Assembly (NCBI GenBank): GCA_025350345.1
Contig: JANXYA010000138.1
Span: 1 to 14,487 of the forward strand
Direction: 5' to 3'
Origin: Gammaproteobacteria bacterium
Lineage (GTDB): Bacteria; Pseudomonadota; Gammaproteobacteria; Steroidobacterales; Steroidobacteraceae
Length of the DNA stretch: 14,487 nucleotides
Both the position numbers and the translations under genes were made by a program. The notes below the pieces were generated by a model, which saw nothing but the letters and a program-made list of their open reading frames with translations, was not told the DNA's origin and did not search any database. The stretch's first letter is position 1; every line of letters starts with the position of its first letter. Below are positions 7,754 to 14,304 of this stretch, one piece after another.

Positions 7754-8545
7754 GTGAGGCGCGATTCCGCCACACACAAGCGGCTCGGCGCGGCACTGCG
7801 CGGCCTCGCCGGCAAGGCGATCGCCGACTACCGGATGATCGAAGCGGGCGATCGGGTAATGGTGTGCCTGTCCGGAGGCAAGGATTCGTACACGCTGCTC
7901 GATCTGCTGCTCTCGCTTAAGCGCAGCGCGCCGGTCGAATTCGAGCTGCTGGCGGTGAACCTGGACCAGAAGCAGCCGGGGTTCCCCGCACGGGTGCTGC
8001 CCGATTACCTGCGCAGCCGCGGCGTGCCCTATCACGTCATCGAGCAGGACACGTACCGGGTGGTGAAGCGGCTGATCCCCGAGGGTCGCACGATGTGTTC
8101 GCTGTGCTCGCGGATGCGGCGCGGCGCGCTGTACCGCTACGCGGCCGGGCAGGGCATCACCAAGATCGCGCTCGGTCACCATCGCGATGACATCGTCGAG
8201 ACGCTGTTCCTGAACCTCTTTCACGGCGGGCGGCTCAAGGCCATGGCGCCCAAGTTCCGCTCCGACGACGGCCGCCACGTGGTGATCCGCCCGCTGGCCT
8301 ATATCGCGGAGCGCGACATCGCCCGCTACGCACGCGCGCGCGGCTTCCCGATCATTCCCTGCAAGCTGTGCGGCTCGCAGCCGAACCTGCAGCGCGCGGC
8401 CGTCAAGCGCATGCTCGCCTCGTGGGAGCGCGAGCAGCCCGGCCGCACCGAGTCGATCTTCTCGGCGTTGCGCCACGTGGAGCCCACGCAGCTTGCTGAC
8501 CTGCGCCTGTTCGATTTTGCCGCGCTCCAGCCGGCTCCTCGGTGA
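7754..8545 (+). CDS. ttcA: tRNA 2-thiocytidine biosynthesis protein TtcA
   Basis: TtcA thiolates cytidine 32 of certain tRNAs, using ATP and an oxygen-sensitive iron-sulfur cluster. The 263-residue protein shows the PP-loop SGGKDS (residues 40-45), the cysteine pair CSLC (115 and 118), GHHRDD (141-146), and FPIIPCKLCGSQPNLQR containing Cys203, matching the three cluster cysteines of E. coli TtcA. The GTG at 7754 gives a normal N-terminus but has no ribosome binding site. An in-frame CTG at 7724 overlaps the stop of the M32 gene (CTGA) and sits four bases after GGAGG (7715-7719), so it could be the true start, adding ten residues. Confidence 0.95.
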   Translation: MRRDSATHKRLGAALRGLAGKAIADYRMIEAGDRVMVCLSGGKDSYTLLDLLLSLKRSAPVEFELLAVNLDQKQPGFPARVLPDYLRSRGVPYHVIEQDTYRVVKRLIPEGRTMCSLCSRMRRGALYRYAAGQGITKIALGHHRDDIVETLFLNLFHGGRLKAMAPKFRSDDGRHVVIRPLAYIAERDIARYARARGFPIIPCKLCGSQPNLQRAAVKRMLASWEREQPGRTESIFSALRHVEPTQLADLRLFDFAALQPAPR

Positions 8546-9081
8546 TGGAGCGGCCGCTCGCCAACAGCTATTGGGTGTTGCCGGGCCGGCTCCTGGCCGG
8601 CGAATATCCTTCCGGCCGCGAGGCCCCGCACACTGATGCGGCTCGTGCACGGATCGAGCGGCTCATCGGGGCCGGCATCGGCTGCATCGTCGATCTGACC
8701 GGGGAGGGGGAGTGCCCGGCCTACCACCAGCTGTTGCCGCCCACGGTCCTGCACCTGCGGCGCACGATTCCGGATACGGAAGTGCCGCAGCACCCCGGCG
8801 TGATGCGCGGCATCCAGGACGAGATTGCCGCGGCGCTTGACAACGGCTACAACATCTACGTGCACTGCCGCGCCGGCATCGGGCGCACCGGCACCGTGGC
8901 CGGCTGCTTCCTCGTGGAACAGGGCCTGGATGGGGAGGGCGCGCTGCGCGCATTGAACGAGCTGTGGACGCTGCAGTGCGCGCGTGCCGCGAGCTGGCCC
9001 GAAGTACCCCAGACCCCGGAGCAGGCGGACTACATACGCCTGTGGGTGCCGCAACGCCTGCTGCGGAGCTCGCGCTCATGA
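8545..9081 (+). CDS. Dual-specificity/tyrosine-phosphatase-like protein
   Basis: 178 residues, a stand-alone cysteine-phosphatase domain. The active-site P-loop is complete: HCRAGIGRTG at residues 107-116, with Cys108 and Arg114. Asp77 in the IPDTEVP segment is in the place of the general acid. The C-terminal stretch VPQTPEQADYIRLW matches the end of this fold. No signal peptide or membrane segment. ATG 8545 overlaps the ttcA stop by one base (TGATG); GTG 8542 would add one residue. The next gene, an ADP-ribosylglycohydrolase, overlaps its stop by four bases, which suggests linked function. Substrate could be phosphoprotein, phospholipid, nucleotide or RNA phosphate; the sequence does not decide. 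Confidence 0.88.
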   Translation: MERPLANSYWVLPGRLLAGEYPSGREAPHTDAARARIERLIGAGIGCIVDLTGEGECPAYHQLLPPTVLHLRRTIPDTEVPQHPGVMRGIQDEIAAALDNGYNIYVHCRAGIGRTGTVAGCFLVEQGLDGEGALRALNELWTLQCARAASWPEVPQTPEQADYIRLWVPQRLLRSSRS

Positions 9082-10019
9082 GCCTCGCCTCCCTCGCCGC
9101 GACCGAGCCTGCGGACGATGAACTCGCACCGCTGCGCGGCCTGCGCTCGCGCTTCCAGGGCGCGATGCTGGGCCTGGCGGTGGGCGACGCGCTGGCCGCG
9201 GCGACCCAGTTTCGCCGCCCCGGCAGTTTCACGCCGGTGGGCGATCTGCTCGGTGGCGGACCCTTTGACCTGCCGCGTGGCGCCTGGAGCGACGATACGG
9301 CGATGGCGCTGTGCCTGGCGGAGAGCCTGGTCGAGTGCGAGGGTTTCGATGCGCACGACCAGCTGGAGCGCTACCGGCGCTGGCAACGCGACGGACACCT
9401 GTCGGCGACCGGACAGTGCCTCGGCATCACGGCCGGCACGGCGCGGGCCCTCCACATGGCGCCCGAAGCGCGTCGCGCGGGCGGCGGGGCTGGCGATGGG
9501 GAGCCGTTCCCCGCCGAGGCGCTGTCGCGCGTGGCGCCAGTCGTGCTCCATGCCTTCGCGGAACCTGAACGGGCCGTGGCCCTGGCGGCGGCGGCGGCGC
9601 GCACGACTTGCCGCTCGCGCCAGGTGCAGGATGCCTGCCGGGTGCTCGCGGCGATGCTGCACGCCGCGCTGCGCGGCGAGTCGCGCGAGCAGGTCCTTGC
9701 GCCGGCAGGAGCGGTGATGGCCGCCGGCGGCGCTGCGGAAGAGAACGGTGGCGCGCTGGCTGCGCTGGAGCGGGCGCGCTGGTGCTTCGGGAGCACCGGG
9801 AGCTTCCGCGAAGGTGCGCTGCGTGCCGTCAATCTGGGCGGCGACAGCGATGTGATCGGTGCGGTCTACGGACAGATCGCCGGCGCGCACTATGGGGTCG
9901 ATGCGATACCGGCGCTCTGGCGCCGGCTGCTGGCCCGCGAGGAGTTGATCGTGCGGCTCGGCGACGGGCTGCTGGGCCAGGCCCTGCTCCGGCTCGGTGA
10001 GCCGGGGGCGGAGCCATGA
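9078..10019 (+). CDS. ADP-ribosylglycohydrolase (DraG/ARH) family protein
   Basis: 313 residues, typical for the family that cleaves ADP-ribose from proteins, nucleic acids or small molecules with a two-metal centre. Visible motifs are GAMLGLAVGDALAAATQF (residues 28-45), the first metal motif WSDDTAMAL (70-78), SRVAPVVLHAF (150-160), and the second metal motif in NLGGDSDVIGAVYGQIAGAHYG (252-273). In that second motif the usual GGDxDT reads GGDSDV, so the Thr that normally helps hold metal is Val259. The fold is otherwise complete. ATG 9078 overlaps the phosphatase stop (ATGA), and the next start overlaps this stop the same way. No ADP-ribosyltransferase gene is seen in the window. Confidence 0.93.
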   Translation: MSLASLAATEPADDELAPLRGLRSRFQGAMLGLAVGDALAAATQFRRPGSFTPVGDLLGGGPFDLPRGAWSDDTAMALCLAESLVECEGFDAHDQLERYRRWQRDGHLSATGQCLGITAGTARALHMAPEARRAGGGAGDGEPFPAEALSRVAPVVLHAFAEPERAVALAAAAARTTCRSRQVQDACRVLAAMLHAALRGESREQVLAPAGAVMAAGGAAEENGGALAALERARWCFGSTGSFREGALRAVNLGGDSDVIGAVYGQIAGAHYGVDAIPALWRRLLAREELIVRLGDGLLGQALLRLGEPGAEP

Positions 10020-11041
10020 AGCGCCGGCGGCCCGCCTGGGCGCGGCTCGATGACGAAGCGCTGCTCGACGTGCGGCTCTGCGATCTGCGCCTGCGCCTGG
10101 CAGGCACCGTCGTGCAGGGGCGCATCGCGCGGCTGTATCGCGAACTCGCGGCGCGCGGTATTGCCTTTCGTCCGCACGCCTGGCTTGCGGTGGACTGGTT
10201 CTCCCCGGATGGCGTGCCGGGATTCGCGGTGCCGTTCTATCTGGCGCATCCGCGCCTCACGCGCCTGGAGCGCAAGATGAGCGGGGAGGTCGAGGGGACG
10301 AATCGCAACTGGCAAATGCGCATCCTGCGTCACGAAGCCGGACACGCGATCGACTCGGCCTACCGCCTGCGCCGCCGGGCCCGCTGGCGGGCCCTGTTCG
10401 GGCCGGCCTCGCGGCGCTACGCGGCGCAATACCGCGCGCGGCCGGCCAGCCGGAGTCATGTGCAGCACCTGGGCGAGTGGTACGCCCAGGCGCATCCCAC
10501 CGAGGATTTTGCCGAGACCTTTGCGGTCTGGCTGCAACCGCATTCCGACTGGCGGCGCCGCTACGCGCTGTGGCCGGCACGGCGCAAGCTCGAATATGTG
10601 GCGCAGCTGGCCTCCGAGATCGGCCGGTGCGCACCACCGGTGAACGGGCGCGAGCGGATCGAGGCGCTGGCAGACAGCACGCTGACCCTGCGGGAGCACT
10701 ACCGGCGCAAGCGCGCGGCGCAGCGCCGGCGCCAGCGACTGCTCGCCGACGCCTGGCTGCGCAAGATCTTTGCCTCCGCGAACCGCGCGCAGCCTGCGGC
10801 GCCGCCGGCCGCGGCGCTGCTGCGTGCCCACAAGCTCAGGCTGCGCGCCGCGATCCAGAAGCGTGCCGGCACCGATCGCTACGGCGCCCAGCAGATCGTG
10901 CGCCTGGCGATCGAGCGCTGCCAGCAGCTCGGCCTCCGCCAGCGCGGTGCGCGCCGCACCTCGGTCCCGAAGCTGCGCGCGGCCCTGGTACGGATGGCGC
11001 GCGGCTACATCGCCAGCGATGCCTTGCGGATGCGGCTGTGA
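10016..11041 (+). CDS. Putative zinc metallopeptidase (HExxH), basic C-terminal region
   Basis: 341 residues. The N-terminal 200 residues hold a zincin-type core: ILRHEAGHAID with His106, Glu107 and His110, and a downstream EDFAETFAVWL helix (residues 163-173) that probably supplies the third zinc ligand. This pattern resembles the group annotated as putative zinc-binding metallopeptidase. The C-terminal 140 residues (about 215-341) are very rich in Arg, Lys and Ala and probably helical; they could bind nucleic acid or another acidic partner. No signal peptide, so it likely acts in the cytoplasm. ATG 10016 overlaps the previous stop (ATGA), and its own stop overlaps the ATP-grasp start (GTGA). 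This coupling suggests a peptidase working with the neighbouring ligase. Substrate unknown. Confidence 0.82.
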   Translation: MKRRRPAWARLDDEALLDVRLCDLRLRLAGTVVQGRIARLYRELAARGIAFRPHAWLAVDWFSPDGVPGFAVPFYLAHPRLTRLERKMSGEVEGTNRNWQMRILRHEAGHAIDSAYRLRRRARWRALFGPASRRYAAQYRARPASRSHVQHLGEWYAQAHPTEDFAETFAVWLQPHSDWRRRYALWPARRKLEYVAQLASEIGRCAPPVNGRERIEALADSTLTLREHYRRKRAAQRRRQRLLADAWLRKIFASANRAQPAAPPAAALLRAHKLRLRAAIQKRAGTDRYGAQQIVRLAIERCQQLGLRQRGARRTSVPKLRAALVRMARGYIASDALRMRL

Positions 11042-12072
11042 AGCGGCTGCGCACGCTGGTGGTCGTGCATTCCAGCCTCGTGCCGCCCGAGTCGCTCGAG
11101 GGCTACAGCGAGCGGGAGATCGCCGAGTGGCGCACTGAATACGATGTCATCGGCTCGCTCCGCAAGGCCGGGCACACCGTGCAGGCCCTCGGCGTGCTCG
11201 ACTCGCTCACCGAGCTGCGCGCGGCGCTGCTCGAGTGGAAACCCGACGTCGTGTTCAACCTGCTCGAGGAATTCAATGGCATCGTCACCTACGACCAGCA
11301 CGTGGTGGCCTTCCTGGAGCTGATGCGCCAGCCCTACACCGGCTGCAATCCACGCGGCCTGCTGCTGGCGCGCGACAAGGTGCTGTGCAAGCAGCTGCTG
11401 GCCTTCCATCGCATCCCGACGCCGCAGTTCGCCGTATTCCGGCGCGGCCAGCACCTGCGGGTGCCGCAGCGGCTGCGCTTTCCGCTGTTCGTGAAGTCGG
11501 CGACCGAGGACGCCTCGCTCGGCATTGCCCAGGCCTCCGTGGTCGACGATGCGGCGCGCCTGCGCGAGCGCGTGCAATTCATGCACGAGCAGATTGGCTC
11601 GGATGCGCTGGTCGAGGAGTACATCGCCGGGCGCGAGCTCTACGTCGGCGTCATCGGCAACGAGCGCCTCAGCCGGCTGCCGGTGTGGGAGATGCAGTTC
11701 GGTTCCCTGCCTGAAACGCTCCCGGCCATCGCCACGCGCAAGGTGAAGTGGGACCGCGCCTACCAGAAGAAATACGACATCACCACCCGCGAGGCGAGCG
11801 ATCTGCCGCCGCTGGTGCTGGCACGGATCGATCGGCTGGCGCGACGCATCTACCGCGCCCTGCACCTGTCGGGCTATGCGCGCATCGACTTCCGCATGCG
11901 CGAAGATGGCAACCTGTATGTGCTGGAAGCCAACCCCAACCCCAACATCGAGCGCGAGGAGGACTTCGCTGCCGCCGCCAAGGCCGCGGGTGTAGGCTAT
12001 CCGAAGCTCCTCGACCGCATCATGCGCCTGGGGCAGGCTTACCGCGCCGCCTGGCGCACCGACTACGCGTGA
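11038..12072 (+). CDS. ATP-grasp ligase related to D-alanine--D-alanine ligase
   Basis: 344 residues starting at GTG 11038, whose last two bases begin the TGA of the previous gene. ATP-grasp enzymes join a carboxylate to an amine through an acyl phosphate. The N-terminal domain (1-100) is Ddl-like. ATP-grasp features follow: FPLFVKSATEDASLGIA (148-164, Lys153), LVEEYIAGRELYVGVIG (191-207), ARIDFRMREDGNLYVLEANPNPNIE (281-305) with metal ligands Asp284, Glu297 and Asn299, and a final AAKAAGVGYPKLLDRI. True Ddl enzymes end the metal loop with N-x-x-P-G-M/L-T and a substrate-binding Ser; here it reads NPNPNIEREEDF. The acceptor is therefore probably not D-alanine. The adjacent peptidase suggests a peptide or amino-acid conjugate. 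Confidence 0.9.
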   Translation: MKRLRTLVVVHSSLVPPESLEGYSEREIAEWRTEYDVIGSLRKAGHTVQALGVLDSLTELRAALLEWKPDVVFNLLEEFNGIVTYDQHVVAFLELMRQPYTGCNPRGLLLARDKVLCKQLLAFHRIPTPQFAVFRRGQHLRVPQRLRFPLFVKSATEDASLGIAQASVVDDAARLRERVQFMHEQIGSDALVEEYIAGRELYVGVIGNERLSRLPVWEMQFGSLPETLPAIATRKVKWDRAYQKKYDITTREASDLPPLVLARIDRLARRIYRALHLSGYARIDFRMREDGNLYVLEANPNPNIEREEDFAAAAKAAGVGYPKLLDRIMRLGQAYRAAWRTDYA

Positions 12073-12086
12073 GGACGGGAACCAGC

Positions 12087-12656
12087 ATGCAGCTCAGAGC
12101 GACAATGCGATTCATCACCCCGGCACTGGCGCTGGGCGGCGCACTGGCGCTGGCGGCCTGCACGAGCACGGCGGACCTGTCCAAGACCAAGCTGGCCACG
12201 CTGGCCGAGGTGCTGCCCGGCAACTACGGCAATCCGCAGCAGGCGCTGATCATCATGCGCGTGACGGCGCCGCTGGTCGGCGACCAGGTGTTCTATGTGC
12301 GCGAGACGACGGCCAACGATGTGCGCCGGGTTGTCAGCGAGCGCATCTGGAGCCTGCAGGTCGCGGCCGACGGCGGCATCGTCGGCGGCGTGTATGGGCT
12401 GCAGGAGCCCGAGCGCTGGCGCAATGGTGTCGAGGACCCGGAGCTGTTCCGCTCGCTCCTGCTGCGCGACCTGCGCACGCTCCCGGGATGCGAGCTGCTG
12501 TGGACCAGCACCGCGCACGGCTTCAGCGCCACGAGCGCCAGTCAGCGCTGCCCGCAGCGCTGGCGCCTCGAAGGCGAGGGCCTCGCATTCAGTGAACAGC
12601 CCGCCACGGCCGCCGCCTCGGCGGACCCGTTTTTTCACTTCGTACGCAACCCATGA
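12087..12656 (+). CDS. CpeT/CpcT-like lipoprotein
   Basis: 189 residues, beginning 14 bases after the ATP-grasp stop, with GGGA about six bases before ATG 12087; ATG 12105 is an alternative start. The hydrophobic leader ends in the lipobox LAAC (Cys25). The rest follows the CpeT/CpcT pattern: LPGNYGNPQQ (43-52), VFYVRET (68-74), a long beta-strand region, then LPGCELLWTSTAHGFSAT (132-149) and a second Cys at 155. In cyanobacteria this beta-barrel family attaches bilins to phycobiliproteins, but relatives are common in non-phototrophs with unknown roles. This protein is on the short side and lipid-anchored, so bilin chemistry should not be assumed. Its TGA overlaps the next ATG. Confidence 0.78.
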   Translation: MQLRATMRFITPALALGGALALAACTSTADLSKTKLATLAEVLPGNYGNPQQALIIMRVTAPLVGDQVFYVRETTANDVRRVVSERIWSLQVAADGGIVGGVYGLQEPERWRNGVEDPELFRSLLLRDLRTLPGCELLWTSTAHGFSATSASQRCPQRWRLEGEGLAFSEQPATAAASADPFFHFVRNP

Positions 12657-13111
12657 TCGATGTGAGTGAATCGCAGGTGCAGGGCGTGGGCGAAGTCATC
12701 CGCCTGGCCGTGGCGCCGGTGTTCCTGCTCTCGGGCGTTGGCATCATGCTGACGGTGTTCACCAACCGCCTAGCGCGTGCGGTCGATCGGGCGCGCACGC
12801 TGGAGCGCGAGGCGGCCGCGGCACCCGCGGAAGCGCGGGCGCTGGAGCTGCACGAATCGCTCGCCTCGCTGGCGCGGCGCGGACGCCTGTTGAGCATCGC
12901 GATCGCGATGTGCACCATCTGTGCCCTGCTGGTGGCGGTCGTGGTGGTGGTGCTGTTCCTGGGCGAGTCCTTCAATATCCGCATCAGCTACGCGATCGAC
13001 GCCCTGTTCATCGCCGCGATGCTGAGCTTCATCGGGGCCATCCTCTGCTTCCTGCGCGAAGTGTTCATCGCCACGAGCACGCTGCGGATCGGGCACCGGA
13101 AATTGTCATGA
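12653..13111 (+). CDS. DUF2721 family membrane protein
   Basis: 152 residues, last gene of the plus-strand train, with an ATGA overlap to the gene before. Three hydrophobic segments lie at about 16-36 (IRLAVAPVFLLSGVGIMLTVF), 79-104 and 115-139. Between the first and second is a charged helical region (NRLARAVDRARTLER). This arrangement is characteristic of DUF2721, an uncharacterised inner-membrane family. No terminator is visible after its stop; base composition changes within about 20 bases downstream, so the original 3' end of the operon may have been lost. Confidence 0.88.
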   Translation: MIDVSESQVQGVGEVIRLAVAPVFLLSGVGIMLTVFTNRLARAVDRARTLEREAAAAPAEARALELHESLASLARRGRLLSIAIAMCTICALLVAVVVVVLFLGESFNIRISYAIDALFIAAMLSFIGAILCFLREVFIATSTLRIGHRKLS

Positions 13112-13421
13112 CTGGGAAGCATGTAAATCGAGCTTTCGAACCGCCGACCTTCTGTTTCGTAGGCGCCTTTTGATAAGTATGGGTATATATTAATCAATCA
13201 CGTGCAGCGCTTGCCAGCCGCATATACAGCCTATCTATGGCACGTTTACGGCACACGCAGTTTGAGTTCGACACGTGCGCCGTCGACCGCGACTGCGCAT
13301 TGATCGAATACCTACGTCGGCCCCAATCCGACAGGCAATCGTGGAAATTGAAACCCTATGATCAGACGTTTCCGGATGCCGGTAGAGTGACGGACAACAC
13401 CAACTCCGCCAGGTCCTGTAG
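13112..13421 (+). other. Intergenic 310 bases, low GC, no convincing gene
   Basis: GC content falls visibly here compared with all DNA to the left (for example the AT-rich stretch 13168-13200). An open frame from ATG 13237 runs into the beta-lactamase remnant in another frame, but it has no recognisable domain and no sign of coding. The only other structure I see is the tRNA-like fragment at 13133-13162. No clear promoter for the downstream gene was found. Confidence 0.6.
13133..13162 (-). other. tRNA-like 3'-half fragment, possible attachment-site remnant
   Basis: Read on the minus strand, this stretch resembles the middle-to-end part of a bacterial tRNA, possibly tRNA-Arg(ACG). In order it shows an anticodon-loop-like CTACGAA, a possible 3' anticodon strand ACAGA, a variable loop AGGTC, a T-stem strand GGCGG and a T-loop TTCGAAA. 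The matching 5' anticodon strand and the second T-stem strand are absent, so it is not a functional tRNA. It sits just after the DUF2721 gene, where GC content drops. Confidence 0.35.
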
Positions 13422-14195
13422 ATGCACCAATCCGTTTGCTCGACCGCTCATCGACAAGTCGATGGCTGCTGGATCCTCCTGGCTGTTCTTGGCTTCGGAA
13501 CCTTTTGTTCCGTGCAAGCCCATGCATTGGGCCATCCAACGTGCACAAGCAACGCCGAGGTTGTATTGGCTTCGCATGAATACCCTTGGCTCACATCCAA
13601 GCTCCGCGGAACGATCAAGGAAGTCTCACAAAAAGATAAATTCTCCGGTGTAGTTCTCGTTGCACGACACCATCAAACCATTTTTCTAGGCGTTTACGGT
13701 TGTGCAGACCGTGAAAGCAATATCGCCAATACGGTGAGTACGAGATTTCGAATTGGATCCATGAACAAGATGTTTACGGCAATCGCCATTCTTCAGCTTG
13801 TTGAGGCCGGGAAGGTCCATTTGGATGACTCCGTGGCTCAGTATCTGGATGAGTACCCCAATGGGGAGTTTGCAGCTCACGTAACGATTCGCGAGTTGTT
13901 GACGCATACGGGTGGCGCCGGGGACATTTTCGGCCCGAAGTTTGACGCTCACCGGAGAGATCTTCGGGAATTGCGCGACTATTCACAATTGTACGGTGAC
14001 CGCGCGCCGGAATTCGCACCCGGCAGCCGATACAGCTACAGCAATTACGGATTCATCATTCTCGGCCTGGTGATAGAGCAGTACCGGCGTCAGTTCAACG
14101 AGGTTCGACCTCACTCGAGTCTCGGGCAGCTGACACCGGAAGAGTTCAAGCAGCAACTATCATCAACCAACAACCCGGAGCAGGCCATTTCCTAA
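13422..14195 (+). pseudogene. Truncated class C beta-lactamase-like serine hydrolase fused to IS3 transposase end
   Basis: The 257-codon frame is a chimera. Residues about 1-35 form a signal peptide (hydrophobic core ILLAVLGFGTF, likely cleavage after AHA). Residues 36-220 are a penicillin-binding/class C beta-lactamase-like domain with SMNK (113-116, nucleophile Ser113 and Lys116) and YSN (206-208). The third catalytic motif (KTG/HTG), expected far downstream, is missing. From about residue 221 the sequence becomes YRRQFNEVRPHSSLGQLTPE, the C-terminus of an IS3-family transposase (DDE type). The join is in frame and lies around 14073-14082. Normal relatives exceed 350 residues, so this product is probably inactive. 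Codon and base composition are of lower GC than the operon to the left, suggesting acquired DNA. Confidence 0.88.
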
Positions 14196-14228
14196 GTCAG
14201 CACTGGAGCGAGGAATGCCTGCAGGTCA
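14073..14228 (+). mobile_element. IS3-family insertion sequence, 3' remnant
   Basis: Codons 221-257 of the chimeric frame carry the NEVRPHSSLG-x-LTPEEF signature that ends the OrfB transposase of IS3-family elements. The TAA at 14193-14195 is followed by about 33 bases ending in GCAGGTCA at 14228, which could be the right terminal repeat, since IS3-family ends finish in CA. The left end, OrfA and the catalytic DDE core are absent from the window. The exact left edge is uncertain because both parent proteins can read VIE at the junction. Confidence 0.75.
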
Positions 14229-14304
14229 GACCGAGCAGCGTGAAATGACGACCAAGATTGGCGGCCGCCGGATCGGCGACTGTGAAGAACCGGGCTGACG
14301 CCGT

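Noticed and set aside
13111..13190. Complete tRNA gene on the minus strand
   Set aside because: Only the anticodon-loop to T-loop part resembles a tRNA; the T-stem 3' strand (GCTCG against GGCGG) and the 5' anticodon strand do not pair, so it was kept only as a fragment.
13347..13390. Promoter for the beta-lactamase-like gene (TTGAAA at 13348-13353)
   Set aside because: No acceptable -10 element is found 16-18 bases downstream.
13446..13463. Short perfect inverted repeat CATCGAC-AA-GTCGATG as an operator
   Set aside because: It lies inside the signal-peptide coding region of the beta-lactamase remnant, has only a 2-base loop, and has no T tract; chance is the simpler explanation.
13237..13653. 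Open frame of 138 codons from ATG 13237
   Set aside because: It overlaps the beta-lactamase remnant in another frame for over 200 bases, has no recognisable motif, and composition does not suggest coding.
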